Below, in pieces: positions 1 through 7,595 of a DNA stretch of 9,964 nt. The position numbers and the translations under genes were made by a program. Origin of the DNA: CAZMGD01 sp964565705 (lineage in GTDB: Bacteria; Actinomycetota; Acidimicrobiia; Acidimicrobiales; Ilumatobacteraceae); NCBI GenBank assembly GCA_964565705.1, contig CAZMGD010000132.1:1-9964 (forward strand). Reading direction: 5' to 3'. Position 1 is the first letter of the stretch. Each line of letters opens with the position of its first letter. The notes beneath the pieces were generated by a model. It had not been told where the DNA came from and searched no databases. It worked only from the letters and a program-made list of their open reading frames with translations.

Positions 1-16
1 CGTTCCTTTCCGGACC

Positions 17-58
17 AACAGCGCCACCCGGTCGGGTGGCGCTGTTGTCGTTTTCCCG
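17..58 (+). terminator. Rho-independent terminator of an upstream gene
   Basis: Positions 17-29 (AACAGCGCCACCC) pair perfectly with 34-46 (GGGTGGCGCTGTT), giving a 13-bp GC-rich stem with a four-base GGTC loop. GTCGTTTT follows, so a short T-run lies in the right place for termination on the plus strand. The gene it closes lies left of the window. Transcription of the giant gene at 251 therefore probably starts between here and 251. The reverse orientation has only a weak T tract, so bidirectional use is less likely. Confidence 0.75.
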
Positions 59-65
59 TCGCGCT

Positions 66-220
66 GGCCGGGTGCAGATCGACCACAACGACCTCGTCGC
101 CGCCGACGGCGCGGCGGTCATCGTCGAGTCGACGACGGCCGACCTCAGCGACATCACGATCACTCGGAACGCGCTGACCGACCGGGACTGGTCGGCGGTG
201 ACGTCGGCGTGCATCGGGGA
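66..220 (+). pseudogene. Orphan coding-like stretch, beta-helix-like fragment
   Basis: This is the region between the terminator and the giant gene. Read in the frame of the GTG at 72, nearly every codon from 72 to about 212 ends in G or C, which is the signature of real coding sequence in this genome. The peptide includes VQIDHNDLVAADGAAVIVES and later DLSDITITRNALTDRDW. Alternating hydrophobic residues with Asn/Asp turns resemble one or two rungs of a right-handed beta-helix such as the end of the neighbouring giant protein. There is no ribosome binding site, the N-terminal side runs into the terminator hairpin, and the frame has no stop before it overlaps the gene at 251. I read it as a remnant of a surface-protein gene or an assembly join, not a working gene. 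The minus strand is also open in one frame here, but its peptide is less protein-like. Confidence 0.3.
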
Positions 221-250
221 TAGCGCCGTGAATCCGGTTGTGGTACGAAT

Positions 251-3200
251 GTGGTCGTGCGGCGCGGGGCGAGTCGACAATTGTGGGCGTGTCTCGCTGC
301 GCTCGCCCTGGTGGTGTCGTTGCCGGGCGCGAACCCGGCGGTCGCGGCCCCTGAACCGACCGACCCGGCACCGACGCCGGCGGTCGACGACGCCACGGTG
401 GTCGCCGCGCTCGGCGCGAACAGCTACGTGTCGATCACTCCGGCCCGCCTCCTCGACACGCGGCCCGGCGCGTTCACCATCGACGGTCAACAACTCGGCG
501 CCGGACCCTTCGGACCGAACACCACCCGCAGCTTCCAGGTGACAGGTCGCGGCGGCGTGCCGGCCACCGGCGTGGAAGCCGTCGTCCTACACCTCACGGC
601 CGCCGACCAGACCGCCAACACCTACATCACCGCGTGGGGCAGCGAGCTCCCCAAGCCACCGACGTCGTCGCTCAATGCCGCCCCGGGCGGGCCGGAGAGC
701 AACCTCGTGCTCGTCGGGCTCGGGCCGGGCGGCAAGGTGTCGCTGTTCAACGAGCTCGGCTCGACCAACCTGATCGTCGACGTCGCAGGGTGGTTCCCGA
801 CCGGCTCCTCGTTCCACGCCGTCACTCCCGATCGCATCCTCGACACCCGGCTCACCGGCACCCCGGTCGGGCCGGGCCAGACGATCGACCTGCAGGTCGG
901 CGGCACCGGGTCGGTTCCCGCCTCGGGCGCGAGCGCAGTGGCACTGAACTTCACCGCCACCGACTCGACGGCACCCACGTTCCTCACGCTCTTCCCGCAG
1001 GGAACCACCCAGCCCGGCACGTCGACGGTCAACCCGATCCCCGGCGTCACTGTCGCCAACCTCGTGATGGCCGAACTGAGCCCGACCGGGAAGGTGTCGA
1101 TCTACAACGACACCGGCACGACCCAGGTGATCGTCGACGTGATGGGCTGGTTCACCGACGGCCCCGACTACGTCCCGCTGCCCCCCGTCCGCATCTTCGA
1201 CACGCGCCCGACCGCACCGCTCGGCGCGGGCACTACGACCAACGTGCCGATCGCGTCGATCGCCGGTGTGCCGCCCGCCGGCGCCGGATCGGTCGTCATC
1301 AACCTCACGGCCCTCAACGCGACGGCACAGAGCTACCTCACGCTGTACCCGCACGGCGCGTCCCGCCCGGTCGCCTCCGATCTCAACCCGCGGCCCGGCC
1401 GCGTGTTCGCCAACCAGATCTACGCCAAGCTCGGGCCCGACGGCAGCATCGACATCTACAACGACGCCGGCACGGTCGACGTGCTGATCGACGTGGTCGG
1501 CTGGCTGCCCTCCAACGTGCAGGCCGTCGACGACGCGTTCACGGTCGTGCAGGACTCCGGCCCCAACCCACTCGCCGTGCTGGCCAACGACCCCGACCTC
1601 GACGGCGGCCCGGCGCGACTCGGCTCGGTCACCCAACCGGCCCACGGATCGGTGGCGATCACCGGTGCGGGCACCGGCCTCACCTATCGCCCCGCCGCCG
1701 GCTACTGCAACGCCCCACCGGCCACCACGCTCGACACCTTCACCTACACCCTCGCCAGCGGCACCACCGCGACGGTGTCGATGACGGTCACCTGCCTCGA
1801 CGACCCACCCGTCGCGGTCGGCGACAGCGCCACCGTCACCGAGGACGCGGCGGCCACGGCGGTCGACGTGCTGGCCAACGACACCGACGTCGACGGCGGC
1901 CCGATCTCGATCGCGTCGATCACCCAGCCGGCCAACGGCACCGTCGTGATCACCGGCGGCGGCACCGGCCTCACCTACGAACCCGACGCCGACCACTGCG
2001 GCTCCGACACGTTCACGTACACGCTCAACGGCGGCTCCGCCGCCACGGTGAGCATGACGGTAACCTGCATCGACGACCCACCTGTCGCGGTCGGCGACAG
2101 CGCCACCGTCACCGAGGACGCGGCGGCCACGGCGGTCGNNNNNNNNNNNNNNNNNNNNNNNNNNNNNNNNNNNNNNNNNNNNNNNNNNNNNNNNNNNNNN
2201 NNNNNNNNNNNNNNNNNNNNNNNNNNNNNNNNNNNNNNACGTGCTGGCCAACGACACCGACGTCGACGGTGGCCCGATCTCGATCGCGTCGGTCACCCAG
2301 CCGGCCGACGGCACCGTGGTGATCACCGGCGGCGGCACCGGACTGACCTATCAACCCGACGCCGACTACTGCAACACCCCGCCGGGTACCTCGACCGACG
2401 ACTTCTCCTACACCCTCAACGGTGGGTCCGCGGCCACCGTGGCGGTCACGGTCGACTGCGGCGACGACCCGCCCGTCGCGCTCAACGACAGCGCAACGGT
2501 CGCCGAGGACGCCGCCGCGACGAACGTCGACGTACTCGCCAACGACGCCGACTTCGACGGCGGGCTGATGGCGGTCGAATCGATCACGCAGCCCGTCAAC
2601 GGGACGGTGGCGATCGTCGGCAGCGGGATGGCCGTCAGCTACACCCCCGCCCAGGACTACTGCAACGACCCGCCCGGTGCGGTGTTCGACACGTTCACCT
2701 ACACGGTCAACGGCGGTTCGACGGCGACGGTGACCATGACGGTCACGTGCGTCGACGACGCGCCGGTGGCGGTCGCCGACAGTGCGACCGTGGCCGAGGA
2801 CGCGGCGGCCGCGGCGGTGGACGTGCTGGCCAACGACACCGACATCGACGGTGGCCCGAAGTCGGTCGCGTCGGTGACGCAGCCGGCGAACGGCACCGTG
2901 GTGATCACCGGTGGTGGTACCGGCGTCACGTACCAGCCCGACGCGGACTACTGCAACGCCCCGCCCGGCACGACGCTCGACACGTTCACCTACACCCTCA
3001 CGCCCGGCAGCTCGTCGACCACCGTCTCGGTCTCCGTCACCTGTGGCGACGACGACCCCGGGGCAGTCGCGGACAGTGCGACGGTCTCCGAGGACGCGGC
3101 GGCGACGGCGGTGGACGTGCTGGCCAACGACACCGACGTCGACGGTGGCCCGATCTCGGTCGCGTCGGTCACCCAGCCGGCGAACGGCACCGTGGTGATC

Positions 3201-6200
3201 ACCGGTGGCGGCACCGGTCTCACCTACGAGCCCGACGCGGACTACTGCAACGCCCCGCCCGGCACGACGCTCGACACGTTCACCTACGCCCTCACGCCCG
3301 GTGGATCGTCGGCGACGGTCGCCATGACGGTGACCTGCGTCGACGACGCGCCGGGGGCGGTCGCCGACAGTGAGACGGTCTCCGAGGATGCGGCGGCCGC
3401 GGCGGTGAACGTGCTGGCCAACGACACCGACGTCGACGGTGGCCCGATCTCGGTCGCGTCGGTCACCCAGCCGGCGAACGGCACCGTGGTGATCACCGGT
3501 GGTGGTACCGGCCTCACCTACCAGCCCGACCCGGACTACTGCGGTTCCGACACGTTCGCCTACACGCTGACGCCCGGTGGATCGTCGGCGACGGTCGCCA
3601 TGACGGTCACGTGCGTCGACGACGCGCCGGTGGCGGTCGCCGACAGTGCGACCGTGGCCGAGGACGCGGCGGCCGCGGCGGTGGACGTGCTGGCCAACGA
3701 CACCGACATCGACGGTGGCCCGAAGTCGGTCGCGTCGGTGACGCAGCCGGCGAACGGAACCGTGGTGATCACCGGTGGTGGTACCGGCGTCACGTACCAG
3801 CCCGACGCCGACTACTGCAACGCCCCGCCCGGCACGACGCTCGACACGTTCACCTACACCCTCACGCCCGGCAGCTCGTCGACCACCGTCACGATGACCG
3901 TCACCTGTGTGAACGACGCCCCCGTCGGGCCGAGCACGCTCCCGAGCTACGACGTCATGGCGAACATGACCTTCACCGGCGCCGGCCTCCTGACCGGTGT
4001 GACCGATCCCGACGGCCCGACCACGCTCTCGGCCGCACTCGTCGCCGGCCCTGTCGGCGGCTCGGCCACCGTGAACGCCGACGGCACGTTCACCGCCGCC
4101 CCGCCTGCCGGCGCGACGGGCGATGTGACGTTCACGTACCGAGTCTGCGACGACGGCTTTCCGGCACCCCCGGCCTGCAGCGAGTCGATCACCGCCACCC
4201 TCGACGTCGCCGGCCCCGTGATCTGGTTCGTCGACGACTCCGCGGCCGCCGGTGGTGACGGGACCCTGAGCGCCCCGTTCCAGACGCTGGCCGCGGCGAC
4301 GACAGAGATCGGTGCGGCCACCAACGAGCGCATCTTCCTCTTCGACGGCAGCTACACGGGTGGGGCCACCCTGAACACCTCCGGATGGCTCATCGGCCAG
4401 GCGTCGACGAATTCGCCGAGCACGTTCGACGCACTCTTCGGCATCTCCCCACCGACGGGCACCCAGGCGCGGCCGGCGGTCGGCACAGCGGGCCCGGTGA
4501 CGGTCGGGGGCAGCGTGACGCTCGGGACGAACTCCGCCGTCAAGGGCATCGCCATCACCACCACCAACGGGGGGATCGCCGGAACATCGGTCGCCGGCGT
4601 CGATGTCAGCCAGACGAGGGTCACCACGACCAACGGGCCTGCCCTGTCGCTCTCGGCGGTCGGTGGCACTGTCGCGCTCACCAACGTCGCCCAGACCGCG
4701 GGAACCACCGGAATCGACCTGGCCAGCTCGTCGGCTGCGGTCACGGTCACCGATGGGTCGATCAGCGGAACCAGCAGCGCGGCGATCAGGATCGTGGGCG
4801 GCACCGGCAGCGTCAGCGCCGACGTGGCCGTCACCGTGGCCACCGGCCGCGCCATCGAGGTCGCCGACCGCACCGGCACCTCGAACGTCACGTTCCCCGG
4901 CCCCGTCACCGCCAACGGGGGCACCGGCATCTCGCTCACCGGGAACACCGCCACCACCACCATCCGGTTCACCAACACCCTGACGCTGTCGACCGGAGCG
5001 AACCCGGCGTTCCGCGCCACCGGCGGCACCGTCACCGCCACCGGAGCCGGCAGCACGCTCACCACCACCACCGCCACCGCGCTCGAGGTGGCGGGGGCGA
5101 CGATCGGGGCCGGCGACCTCACGTTCCGATCGATCAGCGCCGGCACCGTGGGGGCGGGTCCGAGCGGCAGCGGCATCGTGCTCGCCAACACCGGCACCGC
5201 CGCCACCGACGGCGGCCTCGTCGTCACCGGCACGGCGGTCGACCACTCCGGTGGCACGATCCAACGCACGGGGGCGGCTGGCATCTCCCTAACGAACACC
5301 CGTGACGTGTCGTTCAACGAGATGTTGGTGCAGGACACGACCGGCAGCGGGATCGCGGGCACGGGGGTCGTGAACTTCTCCCTCACGAACAGCACCGTCC
5401 GGCGCAACGGCGCGGTGGGCGTCGCCAACACCTCGAACGTCGCCTTCAACTCCTCGACCACGGCGGCCAACCTCACCGGCGTCGTGGTCATCGACACCAA
5501 CCTGCTCACCGACGCCGCCTGGCACGGCGTCGACATCCTCAACGTCACCGGCACGATCACCTCGGCGACCATCACCGACAACCTGGTCGGCAGCATCCCC
5601 AACCCGGCGAGCTCGTTCGGCTCCGGGGTCCGGATCCACGCCCTCGGTTCGCCGGCCGCGGTCGCGTCGGTCACCACCGCCGACCTCTCCGGCAACTCCG
5701 TGGTCAACTTCCCAAGTGGTGCGGGCATCCAAGTGCTCGGTGGCAACGCCAATTCCGATCCAGGGGCGCCGGCAGGTGTCATGGGTTCGGTCGCCACACC
5801 GATCACCATCGCCGGCAACATCATCAACGGAGCGAGCACGACAACCCGGATGGGCACCAGCGCCATCATCGCCACCGTCAACGGCAAGGGTTCCGGCGCC
5901 TTCGCCATCACGAACAACGGCACCGTCGCGGACCCACTCGCCAACATGGCCGGCACGGCGATCCTCGCTGGCGGCAACGGCAACACGACCACGACGTTCA
6001 CCATCACCGGGAACCAGATCGACGCCAACAACACCGTCGCCAGCCCGGGCATCGGCATCGGCACCGGCATCACGTTCGCGCCCACCGACACCCCCGTGGT
6101 CACCGCGACGATCAGCAACAACACGATCCGGCGCACCGACGGCAACGGCATCCTCGCCGTCGCGCGCGAAGCCGCCGGCACCCTGAACGCGACGATCACC

Positions 6201-6512
6201 GGCAACGTCGTGAGCGCCCCGCTCACCGGTACCCGGCCCGGAATCCGCGTCGACGCCGGAAACGGCCCGTCGACCGGCGACCGGGTGTGTCTCGCCATCT
6301 CCGACAACACGAGCGCCGGCTCCGGCGTCAGCCAGGGCATCGGCCTGCGCCGCGAGACCACACCGGTGTCGGCGACGTTCGGCATCGTCGGCGCCGGCGC
6401 CAGCACCTCGACCCCGGCGCTGGAAAACTACGTCAACACGCAGAATCCGGCGGGTGGCGGCACCCTGCTCATCGCCGCAACAACCGGGTTCAGCTCGTGT
6501 GTGCTGCCATGA
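251..6512 (+). CDS. Giant secreted adhesin-like protein: RLLDTR domains, cadherin-like repeats, beta-helix (interrupted by assembly gap)
   Basis: At least 2053 residues. The GTG at 251 is the first start after an in-frame TAG at 221-223. No good ribosome site is visible, and GTG 257 is an alternative. Residues 1-33 form a Sec signal peptide: Arg-rich start, hydrophobic core LWACLAALALVVSLPG, and likely cleavage after AVA at 30-32 or nearby. Residues 59-182, 188-302 and 308-420 are three copies of an actinobacterial secreted domain that opens RLLDTR and closes IVDVxGWF. Residues 424-1189 are eight cadherin-like/Big_9-type repeats carrying the acidic DTDVDGG turn typical of calcium-binding repeats. 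A divergent ninth copy covers about 1190-1287. Residues about 1290-2053 form a beta-helix domain that opens FVDDSAAAGGDGT. No LPXTG, transmembrane anchor or catalytic motif is visible. The reading frame changes across 100 Ns at 2139-2238, but joining 2138 to 2239 rebuilds a GAC codon and the repeat consensus, so the break is artificial. Probable role: surface adhesion or fibre. It heads the collar-protein operon. Confidence 0.85.
425..1510 (+). repeat. Three tandem RLLDTR...VDVxGWF domains (protein repeats)
   Basis: Three copies of about 115-124 residues lie in the N-terminal part of the giant protein. Each opens with a variant of the LDTR motif (RLLDTR, RILDTR, RIFDTR). Each has a central GVPxxGxxxVxLxxTA-like strand, a segment resembling the TxxPxGxxxPxxSxLNxxPG pattern, and a closing KVSxxNxxGTxxVIVDVxGWF-like strand. 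I know this pattern from actinobacterial exported proteins, including cell-wall amidases and hydrolase tails, where it is an accessory domain. A carbohydrate or cell-wall binding role is an inference. The DNA copies are well diverged, unlike the downstream repeats, so this array is older. Confidence 0.75.
2139..2238. other. Scaffold gap of 100 N inside the repeat array
   Basis: Exactly 100 N, the conventional placeholder for a gap of unknown size. The left flank ends GCGGTCG and the right flank starts ACGTGCTGGCCAACGACACC. Joined, they reproduce without a seam the sequence of repeat R2 at about 1859-1885. The left flank 2074-2138 also matches 1801-1865 with only one visible difference. The missing sequence is therefore either nothing or a whole number of repeat units of roughly 273-297 bases. 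The frame shift seen across the Ns carries no biological meaning. Confidence 0.95.
2734..3026 (+). repeat. Near-identical direct repeat, copy 1 (R5)
   Basis: This 293-base segment recurs at 3598-3890, offset 864 bases. I find two differences: 2894 C versus 3758 A, and 2945 G versus 3809 C. Both are silent third-position changes. Other units of the array differ at many more positions. The offset equals three repeat units, which points to recent duplication or gene conversion of a block within the array. Confidence 0.9.
3598..3890 (+). repeat. Near-identical direct repeat, copy 2 (R8)
   Basis: Second copy of the segment at 2734-3026, with two silent differences over 293 bases. Identity starts at CCATGAC in the last strand of the preceding repeat and ends at ACCGTC just before the closing strand of R8. 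The block boundaries therefore do not coincide with protein domain borders, as expected for homologous recombination rather than domain shuffling. Confidence 0.9.
4218..6509 (+). repeat. C-terminal right-handed beta-helix region of the giant protein
   Basis: About 764 residues, opening WFVDDSAAAGGDGTLSAPFQ, which resembles the N-terminal cap of pectate-lyase-fold (DUF1565-like) proteins. It is followed by many degenerate short rungs such as ITDNLVG, ISNNTIRRTDGNGIL, ITGNVVSAPL and ITNNGTV. Thr, Gly, Ala, Asn and Val dominate and Lys is rare. No clear catalytic residues of a polysaccharide lyase can be named. The end, GFSSCVLP, has a lone Cys and no sorting signal. The fold is inferred from rung pattern only. 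It probably forms the rigid distal or binding end of the adhesin. Confidence 0.7.
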
Positions 6513-6524
6513 CCACCGGACGCG

Positions 6525-6531
6525 AGAGGAG
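6525..6531 (+). promoter_or_regulatory. Ribosome binding site for first collar gene
   Basis: AGAGGAG lies 8 bases before the ATG at 6540, in the 27-base gap after the giant gene. It is a strong site and supports the ATG start. Confidence 0.75.
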
Positions 6532-6539
6532 CACCGACG

Positions 6540-7058
6540 ATGGCTGAACCCTTCCTCTCCGAGATCCGGCTGATGTCGTTCGTGTTCGCCCCCAAAGGCT
6601 GGGCCCAGTGCAACGGTCAGCTCCTCCCGATCAACCAGAACCAGGCCCTGTTCTCGCTGCTCGGCACCACCTTCGGCGGTGACGGCCAGGTCAACTTCGC
6701 CCTGCCCGACCTGCGCGGCCGGGTGCCGGTCCACGTCGGTGCGGGCTTCGAGCTCGGCCAGCGCGGCGGCGCGCAGAACCACACCCTCACGGTCGCCGAA
6801 CTGCCCGCCCACACGCACGTGTTCAACGCCTCGTCCGCGCTCGCGACGAGCAACGAACCGATGATCGATGTGAACACGGGTCGGTCCGTCGCCCGATCGA
6901 CGGCCGCCAACCTTTACGGCACGGCGACCAACCTCACACCCATGGCGCCCGGTGCGCTCGGCAACGTGGGCGGGAGCCAGCCCCACCTCAACATGCAACC
7001 GTTCCTGACCCTCAACTTCTGCATCGCCCTCCAGGGCATCTTCCCGAGCCCGAACTAG
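6540..7058 (+). CDS. Phage tail collar domain protein (MdpB-like), copy 1
   Basis: 172 residues, a typical full length for the small bacterial tail-collar (PF07484, 'microcystin-dependent protein' COG4675) family. Residues 8-31 carry the N-terminal signature SEIRLMSFVFAPKGW...CNGQLLPI. Residues 38-61 carry the core FSLLGTTFGGDG...FALPDLRGR. PAHTH follows at 89-93 and the closing GGSQPHLNMQPFLTLNFC at 144-161. In phage fibres such as T4 gp12 an HxH motif binds a metal at the trimer axis, so His91/His93 may do the same (inference). Cys24 and Cys161 could pair. No signal peptide or membrane segment is seen. It lies 27 bases behind the giant adhesin gene and 11 before copy 2, with no phage genes nearby, which suggests a domesticated fibre-tip or receptor-binding protein. 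Function in bacteria is unknown. Confidence 0.9.
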   Translation: MAEPFLSEIRLMSFVFAPKGWAQCNGQLLPINQNQALFSLLGTTFGGDGQVNFALPDLRGRVPVHVGAGFELGQRGGAQNHTLTVAELPAHTHVFNASSALATSNEPMIDVNTGRSVARSTAANLYGTATNLTPMAPGALGNVGGSQPHLNMQPFLTLNFCIALQGIFPSPN

Positions 7059-7060
7059 GA
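7057..7060 (+). promoter_or_regulatory. Ribosome binding site for second collar gene
   Basis: AGGA overlaps the TAG stop of copy 1 (7056-7058) and lies 9 bases before the ATG at 7070. The arrangement favours reinitiation by ribosomes leaving copy 1. Confidence 0.55.
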
Positions 7061-7069
7061 CGACGAACC

Positions 7070-7582
7070 ATGGCCCAGCCCTACGTCGGTGAGATCAGGA
7101 TGTTCGCCGGCAACTTCGCGCCCGCCGGCTGGATGTTCTGCGAGGGTCAGTTCCTCCCCATCTCGGAGAACGAGACGGTCTTCCAGCTCATCGGCACGAC
7201 CTATGGCGGCGACGGTCAGTCGACCTTCGCCCTCCCCGACCTGCGCGGCCGGCTCCCGCTCCATCAGGGCAACGGGTTCATCCTGGCCGAGACCGGCGGC
7301 GCCGAGGAAGTCACCTTGACGGTCAACCAGATCCCTGGGCACGCGCACCAGTTGCTGGCGACCACCAACCCGGCGAGCGGGACGGCACCGAGCGACACCG
7401 TCACCTTCGGCGGCGCCAACGCCTCGACGATCACCCCGTACGGGACCGACAGCCCCGCCGGCACGCTCAACCCCCAGACGCTGTCGAGCGTCGGTGGATC
7501 GCAGCCGCACACCAACTTCCAGCCCTACCTCTGCCTGTCGTTCATCATCTCGCTGTTCGGCATCTTCCCCTCGCCCACCTGA
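7070..7582 (+). CDS. Phage tail collar domain protein (MdpB-like), copy 2
   Basis: 170 residues with the same architecture as its neighbours. GEIRMFAGNFAPAGW...CEGQFLPI spans 7-31, IGTTYGGDG...FALPDLRGR spans 41-61, and PGHAH spans 89-93. The C-terminus is GGSQPHTNFQPYLCLSF (142-158) ending FGIFPSPT. It keeps Cys24, but its second cysteine is at 155, within YLCLSF, rather than in the NFC/HFC position of copies 1 and 3. The middle (about 97-140) is Thr/Ala/Gly-rich and unrelated in detail to the other copies, as expected for a variable binding loop. The start ATG follows an AGGA site. Translation is probably coupled with copies 1 and 3. No secretion signal is seen. Role as for copy 1: possibly one subunit of a three-paralogue fibre-tip assembly (inference). 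Confidence 0.9.
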   Translation: MAQPYVGEIRMFAGNFAPAGWMFCEGQFLPISENETVFQLIGTTYGGDGQSTFALPDLRGRLPLHQGNGFILAETGGAEEVTLTVNQIPGHAHQLLATTNPASGTAPSDTVTFGGANASTITPYGTDSPAGTLNPQTLSSVGGSQPHTNFQPYLCLSFIISLFGIFPSPT

Positions 7583-7584
7583 CC

Positions 7585-7588
7585 GGAG
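7585..7588 (+). promoter_or_regulatory. Ribosome binding site that fixes the start of the third collar gene
   Basis: GGAG lies 7 bases before the ATG at 7596. The same frame is open upstream to 7494, but the ATG at 7596 gives the family N-terminus MADPFVAEIR and is the right start. The leader GGAGCACCACGATGGCTGA closely resembles the leader of copy 1, which adds one G. Confidence 0.7.
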
Positions 7589-7595
7589 CACCACG

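Larger units (their letters stand above)
1520..3917 (+). repeat. Array of eight cadherin-like/Big_9-type repeats with paired cysteines
   Basis: Unit boundaries: R1 1520-1798, R2 1799-2071, R3 2072-2138 plus 2239-2465 (spanning the gap), R4 2466-2756, R5 2757-3053, R6 3054-3344, R7 3345-3620, R8 3621-3917. The core consensus is SATVxEDAAATAVDVLANDT, then DVDGGPISVASVTQPANGTV, VITGGGTGLTYxPDADYC, DTFTYTL and ending MTVTC. Two sizes occur. Long units (97-99 residues, carrying CNAPPGTTLDTFTYTL or close variants) are R3-R6 and R8. Short units (91-92 residues, carrying CGSDTFxYTL) are R2 and R7. R1 is the most divergent and has 93 residues. Every unit has one Cys in the DYC region and one in the closing VTC strand, 23-30 residues apart. 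The family commonly forms elongated stalks in bacterial surface proteins. Confidence 0.85.

Noticed and set aside
244..250. TACGAAT as a -10 promoter element for a leaderless adhesin mRNA
   Set aside because: It does not match TANNNT exactly and no -35 element is convincing. The GTG at 257 would sit at a plausible start site, but this is too weak to annotate.
251..3373. Plus-strand frame continuing past the N gap to 3373
   Set aside because: Downstream of the gap this frame is Arg/His-rich nonsense. The true gene resumes in another frame at 2239 because the placeholder length is arbitrary.
1520..3917. Possible CRISPR or satellite array
   Set aside because: The repeats are about 273-297 bases, fully coding and in frame with conserved protein motifs, without short constant repeats and unique spacers.
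2109..5264. Minus-strand open frame of over 1000 codons
   Set aside because: It is antisense to the adhesin gene, Arg/Gly/Asp-rich and low-complexity, runs through the Ns, and exists only because the high-GC repeats lack stop trinucleotides. The plus strand gives recognisable domains.
4352..6406. Minus-strand open frame of 684 codons
   Set aside because: Antisense to the beta-helix region. The Val/Pro/Thr-rich product mirrors the GC-biased codons of the real gene and shows no domain or ribosome site.
7494..7595. Longer N-terminus for collar copy 3
   Set aside because: The extension overlaps copy 2 in another frame and is Arg/Ser/Thr/Pro-rich. The ATG at 7596 has a ribosome site and matches the paralogues.
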